Positions 1 through 5,207 of a stretch of 6,853 bases of DNA are shown piece by piece. The notes under the pieces are model-generated. The model was not told the DNA's origin and did not search any database. It saw only the letters and a program-made list of their open reading frames with translations. Both the position numbers and the translations under genes were made by a program. Origin of the DNA: Spirochaetota bacterium (GTDB lineage: Bacteria; Spirochaetota; UBA12135; COTS27; JAFLEE01); assembly GCA_017302015.1 (NCBI GenBank), contig JAFLEE010000146.1, positions 1-6,853 on the forward strand, in the 5' to 3' direction. Every line of letters begins with the position of its first letter. The stretch's first letter is position 1.

Positions 1-17
1 GATCCTGGTCGGCCTCG

Positions 18-611
18 ATGAACTTCTGGTCAGGCCGTTTAGGGTTCGCCCTCGGCTTTTGGGCGAGCCTCGGGTGCGCTCCGGTCCTCGAGGCGAAAAC
101 CCGCCTATTCGTCATCGACCGCGAGCGCTCCTTCCTCGGGTTCGAGGTCAGCCACCTGGGCTTCATCCGGGTGCCCGGCTGCTACCACGATTATTCCGGA
201 GAAGTCGAATGGGAAGACGGGGCGCCGGCGCCCACGCGCATCGACCTAAAGATCCTGGTCGCCTCCATCGACACCAAACTGAAATGGCGGGATGAGGTCT
301 TGCGGGGGCCCGAGTTCTTCGACGTGGCCCGCACCCCCCAGGTGGTCTTCGCCTCCCGATCCATCAAGGCCCTCGGGAACGGGCGCCTGGAGATCGCGGG
401 CGACCTCACCATCCGGGGCATCACGCTGCCCCTCGCCTTCCGATTGGGGTCGACGAGCGCCCCGTCGACCGCGGGGTCGCCGAAGCGCTGGCGATTCAAG
501 GGCGAGTTCTTGGTGGTGCGCCTGCCCTATGGGGTCGGGGCCCATTACGCGCCGCCCTTCATCGGCGAACTCGTGACGATCAAACTCGACGGGGAAATGG
601 TCGAACGCTAA
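18..611 (+). CDS. YceI-family lipocalin-like periplasmic protein
   Basis: The 197-residue product matches the YceI family, lipocalin-like beta-barrels that bind polyisoprenoid-type lipids in the periplasm. Seen in sequence: a hydrophobic N-terminus (about residues 8-23) read as a Sec signal, with possible cleavage after VLEA (residue 26); a start-of-barrel FVIDRERSFLGFEVSHLGF (31-49); the family core SIDTKLKWRDEVLRGPEFFD (83-102); and the LTIRGITLPLAF strand motif (130-141). Length is normal for the family. A Cys at residue 20 gives only a poor lipobox. The ATG at 18 has no clear Shine-Dalgarno, and the frame is open back to the window edge, so the true start could lie upstream; the signal peptide beginning right at this Met favours it. 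A hairpin follows the stop codon. The physiological ligand cannot be told from sequence. Confidence 0.88.
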   Translation: MNFWSGRLGFALGFWASLGCAPVLEAKTRLFVIDRERSFLGFEVSHLGFIRVPGCYHDYSGEVEWEDGAPAPTRIDLKILVASIDTKLKWRDEVLRGPEFFDVARTPQVVFASRSIKALGNGRLEIAGDLTIRGITLPLAFRLGSTSAPSTAGSPKRWRFKGEFLVVRLPYGVGAHYAPPFIGELVTIKLDGEMVER

Positions 612-639
612 AGGGGCGGGATCCTCCCCGGATCCCCTT
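611..639 (+). terminator. Hairpin downstream of the YceI gene, possible weak terminator
   Basis: GGGATCC (618-624) pairs with GGATCCC (630-636) around a TCCCC loop, directly after the TAA of the YceI gene. AAGGGG (611-616) and CCCCTT (634-639) offer an alternative pairing. There is no real U-tract, so factor-independent termination would be inefficient. It may equally be a transcript-stabilising hairpin. Confidence 0.35.
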
Positions 640-666
640 GACCTCCCCGGCCCGGGAAAGTACCCT
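638..666 (+). promoter_or_regulatory. Possible sigma70-like promoter for the larC operon
   Basis: TTGACC (638-643) matches five of six bases of the -35 consensus. After exactly 17 bases comes TACCCT (661-666), a weak -10 keeping only the first two bases and the last. The predicted start, near 673, would leave a leader of about 45 bases before the larC ATG. The -35 touches the upstream hairpin. Read-through from the YceI gene is the alternative source of transcription. Confidence 0.3.
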
Positions 667-716
667 AAACGCCGCGCGGAGGTCCGCCCGTGGCGTCCCC
701 CCGAAGGATCCCCAAC

Positions 717-1895
717 ATGATCGGCTATCTCGACCTCCCTTCGGGGATCTCCGGCGATATGTTCCTCGGCTGCCTGGTGGACGGCGGCTGGCCCATCGAA
801 TCCCTACGCGAAACGGTCGCGGGCCTGGGCTTGCCGCCCTCGGAATGGACGGTGGAAGCCAAATCCGTGATGAAGGGGCCCCTTCGCGCGACCCTCGTCG
901 ACGTGGTGGCCCAGAAGGGCCATCACCACCGGCACCTGAAAGACATCCTGGCGATCATCGATCGGGCCTCCCTCCCGCCCCGCGTCAAAGAGCGCGCCTC
1001 GGCGGTCTTCGCGCGCCTGGCGGGGGCCGAGGCCAAGGTGCACGGAACGACCCCCGAGAAGATCCATTTCCACGAGGTGGGCGCGGTGGACGCCATCATC
1101 GATGTGATCGCTACGGTGGCCGGGCTCGAGGCCCTCGGCGTGGAGAAACTCTACGCCTCGGCCCTCCCCTTGGGGACGGGCTGGGCCGAGACCGAGCACG
1201 GGAAACTCCCGCTTCCCGCGCCCGCCACCCTGGAAATCCTCGCCGGCGCCAAGGCGCCCACCCGGCCCGCCCCCGGGCCCGGGGAATGGGTGACGCCTAC
1301 CGGGGCCGCGCTGGTCGCCGAACTCGCCGCCTTCACCCAGCCCCTCATGAACCTGGAGCGCATCGCCCTGGGCGCCGGGCAGAAGGATTGCCCCTGGCCC
1401 AACGTGGCCCGGCTCTGGCTCGGCGCCTTCGAATCCCAGGGACCCCTTGTCGAACTCGAGACGAATATCGACGACATGAACCCTCAACTCTTCCCCGCTG
1501 TCAGCGAGAAACTCTTTTCCCTCGGCGCCAAAGACGTGTGGTTCCAGCCGATCCAAATGAAGAAGAACCGCCCGGCCATCCTCCTGACCGTCCTCGGGCG
1601 CGCGGAAGATGAGGCCGTCCTCAGCCGGGCCCTCTTCGAGCAGACGACCACCCTGGGCGTGCGGGTGAAGATCCTCCACCACCGCCACGAGGCGCGCCGG
1701 GAACTTCGCATCGTAGGGACGCCCTATGGGAAGGTCTCGGTGAAGCTCAAATGGCTCGAGAGCCGCGCGGTGGGCGCCATGCCGGAATACGAGGATTGCC
1801 GAAGCCTCGCCGCCGCTTCCGGGGTCCCCGTGAAGGATGTCATGGACGCGGCCACCGCCGAGGCCCTCGCGCTCCTCGTGAAACTCCGCGCGTGA
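717..1895 (+). CDS. larC: LarC, nickel insertion enzyme for the nickel-pincer nucleotide cofactor
   Basis: LarC inserts Ni2+ into pyridinium-3,5-bisthiocarboxylic acid mononucleotide in a CTP-dependent reaction, the last step of the cofactor used by lactate racemase LarA and its homologues. The 392-residue product has the family landmarks in order: YLDLPSGISGDMFLG (4-18), a His-rich HHHRH (69-73), HFHEVGAVDAIID (117-129), EHGKLPLPAPAT (160-171), TPTGAALV (193-200), TNIDDMNPQ (249-257) and MKKNRPAILL (281-290). The start at ATG 717 is chosen because homologues begin just before the SGISGDM motif and AAGGA (704-708) lies 8 bases upstream; a GTG at 690 would add nine residues. N- and C-terminal parts lie in one uninterrupted frame, unlike the frameshift-dependent larC1/larC2 of Lactiplantibacillus plantarum. 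larA, larB and larE are not in the window. The aldo/keto reductase gene follows after 13 bases. Confidence 0.93.
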   Translation: MIGYLDLPSGISGDMFLGCLVDGGWPIESLRETVAGLGLPPSEWTVEAKSVMKGPLRATLVDVVAQKGHHHRHLKDILAIIDRASLPPRVKERASAVFARLAGAEAKVHGTTPEKIHFHEVGAVDAIIDVIATVAGLEALGVEKLYASALPLGTGWAETEHGKLPLPAPATLEILAGAKAPTRPAPGPGEWVTPTGAALVAELAAFTQPLMNLERIALGAGQKDCPWPNVARLWLGAFESQGPLVELETNIDDMNPQLFPAVSEKLFSLGAKDVWFQPIQMKKNRPAILLTVLGRAEDEAVLSRALFEQTTTLGVRVKILHHRHEARRELRIVGTPYGKVSVKLKWLESRAVGAMPEYEDCRSLAAASGVPVKDVMDAATAEALALLVKLRA

Positions 1896-1908
1896 AAAAG
1901 GGGGCCTC

Positions 1909-3000
1909 ATGGAAACCAAACCCTACGGCAAGACCGGCAAGCGCGTCTCGGTCATCGGCTACGGCGGCATGCGCTTCCGCAAGAGCGGGGACGCCTGGGA
2001 TTTGGACGCCTGCGCCGCCCTGGTGAAACTCGCCCACGAACGCGGGGTGAATTATTTCGACACGGCCCCCGGCTATTGCGAGGATCAATCCGAGGCCATC
2101 ATGGGCCTCGCCTTCAAGGAGATGAAGGGCGATTACTACGTGTCCACCAAGAGCAGCGAGAAGTCGGGGGATGCCCTGCGCCGCCAACTCGAGCGCTCCC
2201 TCGCGCGGTTGGGGAGGTCGCGCATCACGTTCTTCCATATCTGGTGCGTGCTGACCCTGGACGATTACCGGGTGCGTATGGCCAAAGGCGGAGCGGTCGA
2301 GGCGGCCCGCAGGGCGAAGGACGAGGGGCTCATCGAACACCTCGTCTTCTCGACCCATTGCACGGGGGAAGAGATCGAGACCATCGTGGGGGAGGGCGCC
2401 TTCGAGGGGGTCACGGTGGGTTATAACGTGCTCAATTTCCCCTTCCGCCAGCGCGGCCTCGCGGCCGCCCACGCCCGGGGCCTCGGGGTGGCGACCATGA
2501 ACCCCCTGGGCGGGGGGATGATCCCCCAGAACGCCGACTATTTCGATTTCATCCGCGGCCCCGGGGACGCCACCGTGGTCGAGGCGGCCCTGCGCTTCAA
2601 CGCCGCCCACCGCGAGATCAGCACCGTCCTGGCGGGCATGGGCACCCGGGAGGAGGTCCTCGGGAACGTCGCCATCGGCGAGACCCTTCGGGAGAACACC
2701 CCCCAGGCCGTGGAGGCCATCAAGTCCAAGCTCTCGGGCTCCCTAAACGAACTCTGCACCGGCTGCCGCTATTGCGAGTACTGCCCCCAAGAGATCGAGG
2801 TCAGCAAATTCATGCAGGCCTACAACAAGAAAATGATCCAAAACGTCGACGCGGCCAAGGGCGAGATGAAATGGCATTGGCGCCTCCCCCTGGAGAAGGC
2901 CGAGGCCTGCATCGCCTGCGGCGAATGCGAAAACCGCTGCACCCAGCACTTGCCCATCACCCAACGGCTCAAAGAAATGGCGGGGTGGGGCGCGGCTTAA
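1909..3000 (+). CDS. Aldo/keto reductase fused to a C-terminal ferredoxin-like domain
   Basis: The 363-residue product is an aldo/keto reductase TIM barrel followed by a small Fe-S domain, the arrangement of the COG1453-type predicted oxidoreductases. The family tetrad is visible as Asp51 and Tyr56 (FDTAPGY), Lys81 (VSTKS) and His110 (FFHIW), so the NAD(P)H-linked carbonyl/alcohol site looks intact. The C-terminus carries CxxCxxCxxCP (Cys283, 286, 289, 292) and CxxCxxCxxxC (Cys334, 337, 340, 344), expected to hold two [4Fe-4S] clusters. No signal peptide is seen, so the protein is cytoplasmic. An SD-like AAGGGGG (1898-1904) precedes ATG 1909, and the 13-base gap after larC implies one transcript. 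The clusters suggest electron exchange with ferredoxin or a partner enzyme. The substrate is unknown; a link to the product of a LarA-type epimerase is inference from position only. Confidence 0.9.
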   Translation: METKPYGKTGKRVSVIGYGGMRFRKSGDAWDLDACAALVKLAHERGVNYFDTAPGYCEDQSEAIMGLAFKEMKGDYYVSTKSSEKSGDALRRQLERSLARLGRSRITFFHIWCVLTLDDYRVRMAKGGAVEAARRAKDEGLIEHLVFSTHCTGEEIETIVGEGAFEGVTVGYNVLNFPFRQRGLAAAHARGLGVATMNPLGGGMIPQNADYFDFIRGPGDATVVEAALRFNAAHREISTVLAGMGTREEVLGNVAIGETLRENTPQAVEAIKSKLSGSLNELCTGCRYCEYCPQEIEVSKFMQAYNKKMIQNVDAAKGEMKWHWRLPLEKAEACIACGECENRCTQHLPITQRLKEMAGWGAA

Positions 3001-3007
3001 TTTTTCC

Positions 3008-3047
3008 CGCGCAACGCGCGTTAGGCGGCCCGCTCCGAACGGGCTTT
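3008..3047 (+). terminator. Tandem hairpins at the end of the larC-reductase unit
   Basis: Two stem-loops follow the reductase stop: CGCGC-AAC-GCGCG (3008-3020), then GCCCG (3028-3032) pairing with CGGGC (3040-3044) around a 7-base loop and followed by only three T. The position fits a terminator; the short T-run makes it a weak intrinsic one, perhaps factor-assisted. Confidence 0.4.
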
Positions 3048-3236
3048 GCGGCCATGAAGAGGCGCGGGCGAAGGTTCCCCAAGGCAAGCCATGCCAACGG
3101 AATGGACTTACCGCCATCATTTGGGCCCCCACGCCCCGTAACGCAGTTGCGGTTTCATTGGAGCCGACACGAGGAGCATCTGGCGCGCGGCCCTCTTTCC
3201 CGATGAAACATCATTGGCGGAGTCGATGGGATTCAG

Positions 3237-3279
3237 CCCCTTTGGGGGATGCACCGAAGAGCATGAGTCTTCGGCTCTT
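3237..3279. repeat. Pair of adjacent stem-loops in the intergenic region
   Basis: CCCC-TTT-GGGG (3237-3247) is followed six bases later by CCGAAGA (3254-3260) pairing with TCTTCGG (3268-3274) around GCATGAG. An alternative pairing, AAGAGC (3257-3262) with GCTCTT (3274-3279), shares the same bases, so two mutually exclusive folds are possible. No T-tract follows. It could be part of a small RNA or leader; function unknown. Confidence 0.4.
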
Positions 3280-3419
3280 GCGTGGTTCAGTCCCAAAATG
3301 CGTTATCTTCGGGAGGCACAGGCGTAAGGCATGAAGCGATCGCCGTCACCCTTTTAAAGCGCAATCTGCCGGCGCCACTTATATCCTTGATAGGCACCAA
3401 GGCTTCCTCGGCGAATAAT

Positions 3420-3428
3420 TGCTATAAA
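3420..3428 (+). promoter_or_regulatory. Extended -10 promoter for the Gfo/Idh/MocA gene
   Basis: TGCTATAAA is an extended -10 element (TGn followed by a five-of-six match to TATAAT) in the most AT-rich stretch before the gene. No good -35 lies 16-18 bases upstream, which is acceptable for this promoter type. The predicted start near 3435 leaves a leader of about 93 bases. Confidence 0.45.
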
Positions 3429-3461
3429 TAATGCATCACAATTAATGCACCCTAGTGCACG
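3429..3461. promoter_or_regulatory. Operator-like overlapping repeats at the predicted transcription start
   Basis: Three related 9-mers, TAATGCATC (3429-3437), TAATGCACC (3443-3451) and TAGTGCACG (3453-3461), lie just downstream of the -10. They create two inverted repeats: TGCAT (3433-3437 region) facing ATGCA (3445-3449), and TGCAC (3446-3450) facing GTGCA (3455-3459) across CCTA. The location over the predicted start is typical of a repressor site. The regulator is not in the window. Confidence 0.4.
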
Positions 3462-3527
3462 CTCTTGCGCGATTCGGGGTCCGATCCTATAACTGGGCAT
3501 TCCCAACCTTTTCCAAGGAGATTTTCC

Positions 3528-4580
3528 ATGGCCAAGACCCCCAAACTCGGCATCATCAGCGCCGGGGCGATTTCGAAGAACCACATCGAAGGCTACACCA
3601 AGGCCGGCGCCGAAGTCATCGCCATCTGCGATCCCGTGCCCGCCGCGGTGGAAGCGCGGGTGAAGGAATACAAGATCGCCAATGGGTACGCCTCCGCCGA
3701 GGAGCTCTTGGCGAACAAAGACATCGATGCCGTCTCCGTGTGCTCGCCCAATAGCCTGCACTGCGAGTTCGTCCTCAAGGCCCTGGCCGCCGGCAAGCAC
3801 GTGATGACCGAGAAGCCCATGGCCATGAACGTCGACGAGGCCAAGAGCATGGTCGACGCCGCCAAGAAGGCCGGCAAGATCCTCATGTGCGGCCATAACC
3901 AGCGCTTCCTCCCCGATTGCCAGAAGGTCAACGACCTGCGCAACGAGGGCGCGCTGGGCGAGGTCTACCACGCCCGCTGCGGCTGGATCCGCCGACGCGG
4001 CATCCCCGGCCTGGGCAAATGGTTCACCACCCGCAAGATGTCCGGCGGCGGCCCGCTCATCGACATCGGCATCCACCTGATCGACCGCACCTGGTACATG
4101 ATGGGCAAGCCCCGCCCCGTGGCCGTCTCGGGCCAGACCTACAGCAAGTTCGGCAAGAACATCGAGAAGTACGTCTGCACCGGCATGTGGGCTGGCCCCC
4201 GCGACCCCAAGGGCGTCATGGACGTGGAGGATTTCGCCAGCGCCTTCGTGCGCTTCGAGAACGGCGCCACCATGTCGGTGGAGGTCTCCTGGGCCGCCAA
4301 CCGCGACGACGAGCAGTCCTACTCCATCATTATGGGCGATAAGATCGGCGCGCGCGTCGACGATGCGGGCCTCAAACTCTTCGGCGAGCGCGGCGATTCC
4401 ATCAGCACCGAAGTCCTCGCTTTCGACAAATCGGTCTACCTCGACCGCCACCAGCACTTCGTGAAATGCATCCAAGACGGCCTCAAATGCTCCTGCCCCG
4501 GCGAAGACGGCCTCGCCATCCAGCAGGTCCTGAACGGCATCTACCAGTCGTCCGAAAAGAACGCCGAAGTCCGCATCTAA
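3528..4580 (+). CDS. Gfo/Idh/MocA-family NAD(P)-dependent oxidoreductase
   Basis: The 350-residue product is a complete Gfo/Idh/MocA enzyme: an N-terminal Rossmann domain (about 1-125) with a LGIISAGAISKNHI dinucleotide loop (7-20) and Asp35 ending the second strand (ICDP), the EKP motif (Glu95-Lys96-Pro97) and a C-terminal alpha/beta domain with GGGPLIDIGIHLID (173-186), where Asp179 and His183 are the expected catalytic pair with Lys96. Members oxidise, reduce or epimerise sugars, inositols and sugar derivatives; the substrate cannot be fixed here. No signal peptide is seen. ATG 3528 is chosen because AAGGAG (3515-3520) lies 7 bases upstream and the Rossmann motif begins at once. The gene stands alone, between a promoter-like region and a strong terminator. 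Its codons favour GGC and AAG more than the neighbours' GGG-rich genes, suggesting high expression. It has ten Cys, a fairly high number. Confidence 0.93.
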   Translation: MAKTPKLGIISAGAISKNHIEGYTKAGAEVIAICDPVPAAVEARVKEYKIANGYASAEELLANKDIDAVSVCSPNSLHCEFVLKALAAGKHVMTEKPMAMNVDEAKSMVDAAKKAGKILMCGHNQRFLPDCQKVNDLRNEGALGEVYHARCGWIRRRGIPGLGKWFTTRKMSGGGPLIDIGIHLIDRTWYMMGKPRPVAVSGQTYSKFGKNIEKYVCTGMWAGPRDPKGVMDVEDFASAFVRFENGATMSVEVSWAANRDDEQSYSIIMGDKIGARVDDAGLKLFGERGDSISTEVLAFDKSVYLDRHQHFVKCIQDGLKCSCPGEDGLAIQQVLNGIYQSSEKNAEVRI

Positions 4581-4615
4581 GCCAAGCCAGTAAAGGTCCG
4601 ACCCAGTTCGGAATG

Positions 4616-4645
4616 AAAAAGCGGGGGCGAAAGCCCCCGCTTTTT
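4616..4645 (+). terminator. Strong intrinsic terminator after the Gfo/Idh/MocA gene
   Basis: GCGGGGGC (4621-4628) pairs perfectly with GCCCCCGC (4633-4640) around a GAAA tetraloop and is followed by TTTTT; AAAAA (4616-4620) precedes the stem, so it can act in both directions. It starts 36 bases after the stop codon. Confidence 0.95.
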
Positions 4646-4710
4646 ATTTCAGGTTTCGTCCGGCGCGAAGCGAATCTCCCGCTGTGCACGCTGCAATGAT
4701 TCGATACGAA

Positions 4711-4823
4711 CCAAGGTTCGGGAATAGAATTTATCTTCTCGGACCCCAGTCCTATACGGTGGGTTTGAAATAATTTCCTGATTCGTGTCATTCTTCAGCC
4801 AAGGTCGGGAATGGATGATTATC
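4711..4823 (+). repeat. Imperfect direct repeat of about 25 bases, two copies
   Basis: Copy 1 (4711-4735) and copy 2 (4799-4823) share CCAAGG, TCGGGAAT, then GA and TTATC, differing by two single-base indels and a few substitutions. They are 88 bases apart. Copy 1 overlaps the CGAACC-AA-GGTTCG palindrome and copy 2 begins at the inner edge of the left arm of the inverted repeat at 4774. Confidence 0.5.
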
Positions 4824-4908
4824 GGGGTTTCCAGCCGGCGGTAGCAGATGGAATGTCCTTCTTCGCTTGCCGGGAGCCCCCGGATGAAGCATGACACAAA
4901 TCAGGAAA
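4774..4908. repeat. 24-base imperfect inverted repeat enclosing 87 bases
   Basis: The left arm (4774-4797, starting TTTCCTGATT) and right arm (4885-4908, ending AATCAGGAAA) are reverse complements at 22 of 24 positions. The interior holds CCGGG-AGCC-CCCGG (4870-4883) and no coding frame. No clear target-site duplication flanks it. The size fits a miniature inverted-repeat element or a degraded mobile element; a long-range RNA stem is the alternative. Confidence 0.65.
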
Positions 4909-4989
4909 CATTTTGTCAAAATCACTCCATGAAGTAAGGCCTAGCGGAGGGGCGGTTCGATGTCGATATAGAATCAGATCCTAACCCCC

Positions 4990-5017
4990 CCTTCACCCTA
5001 AAGATTTAGGGTGAAGG
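4990..5017. repeat. Perfect 13-base-arm hairpin
   Basis: CCTTCACCCTAAA (4990-5002) is the exact reverse complement of TTTAGGGTGAAGG (5005-5017), with only GA between. No T-tract follows on either strand, so it is not a standard terminator. It lies 18 bases left of the large branched palindrome. Confidence 0.85.
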
Positions 5018-5035
5018 TCGGAAGAACTTCGCCTA

Positions 5036-5172
5036 GACGGACCGAACCCATGACCGTAGCCCCACCCTGGATTCGCACGCGCCCCAGGAGGGGGCGCTTG
5101 CGAATCCAGGAGCGAGGCGACCCGGAAGGTCGCCGAGCGACGTGGGGCGGAGCGTCATGGGTTCGGTCCGTC
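5036..5172. repeat. Nested, branched palindrome (three-way-junction fold)
   Basis: The outer stem is a perfect 19-base inverted repeat (5036-5054 with 5154-5172). Inside it GCCCCAC (5059-5065) pairs with GTGGGGC (5142-5148). That stem opens onto two hairpins: one with 12 perfect pairs (5066-5077 with 5099-5110), a C/T mismatch, 7 more pairs (5079-5085 with 5091-5097) and an AGGAG loop; the other GGCGACC (5116-5122) with GGTCGCC (5128-5134) around CGGAA. About 104 of 137 bases are paired. Both strands can fold this way. It could be a repetitive extragenic palindromic element, a non-autonomous mobile element, or a structured RNA; the sequence alone does not decide. Confidence 0.85.
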
Positions 5173-5189
5173 CCGCAAGGTCTCTCGAC

Positions 5190-5204
5190 CGGGGTTTGAC
5201 CCCG
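5190..5204 (-). terminator. Small hairpin just after the GH43-like gene
   Basis: CGGGGT-TTG-ACCCCG (5190-5204) begins three bases beyond the stop of the minus-strand gene. It lacks a U-tract on either strand, so termination here may depend on the larger palindrome beyond it or on a protein factor. Confidence 0.3.
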
Positions 5205-5207
5205 CCG

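Larger units (their letters stand above)
3001..3527. other. 527-base intergenic region with hairpins and a promoter zone
   Basis: No convincing gene is seen here. From left to right it holds two tandem hairpins just after the reductase stop (3008-3044), a middle stretch of about 180 bases without obvious signals, two consecutive hairpins (3237-3247 and 3254-3274), an isolated GCGATCGC palindrome (3336-3343) and an AT-rich promoter/operator-like zone (about 3411-3461) serving the downstream dehydrogenase. A 43-codon frame at 3202-3333 lacks a ribosome site and is not called. Confidence 0.6.
4646..5207. other. Palindrome-rich intergenic region between convergent genes
   Basis: No convincing gene is seen. 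The first 340 bases are less GC-rich than the genes and hold the palindrome CGAACC-AA-GGTTCG (4707-4720), an imperfect direct repeat and a 24-base imperfect inverted repeat. Then come a 13-base-arm hairpin (4990-5017), the large branched palindrome (5036-5172) and two small stem-loops (5179-5190 and 5190-5204). A weak minus-strand frame at 4897-4649 resembles no family I know. Confidence 0.65.

Noticed and set aside
804-1919. Long minus-strand open frame opposite larC
   Set aside because: Low-complexity antisense translation in GC-rich DNA; every LarC motif is on the plus strand.
3020-3026. GTTAGGC resembling the core site of an integron attC
   Set aside because: No matching inverse core (RYYYAAC) or attC-type arms at the proper distance; a 7-base match is expected by chance.
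3202-3333. 43-codon basic open frame in the 527-base gap
   Set aside because: No Shine-Dalgarno and no recognisable sequence; it covers the two hairpins, more consistent with non-coding DNA.
3354-4475. Long minus-strand open frame opposite the Gfo/Idh/MocA gene
   Set aside because: Its product is a His-, Ala- and Gly-rich antisense shadow; the plus strand encodes a complete recognisable enzyme.
4649-4897. 82-codon minus-strand frame in the palindrome-rich gap
   Set aside because: GTG start without a ribosome site, start codon inside the right arm of an inverted repeat, and no recognisable protein.
4990-5017. CCCTAAA/TTTAGGG resembling a telomere repeat unit
   Set aside because: One unit on each hairpin arm with no tandem array; the surrounding genes are bacterial in type.
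5036-5172. tRNA or other known cloverleaf RNA gene
   Set aside because: Stem lengths, loop sizes and the 19-base closing stem do not fit a tRNA, and no anticodon or T-loop arrangement is present.
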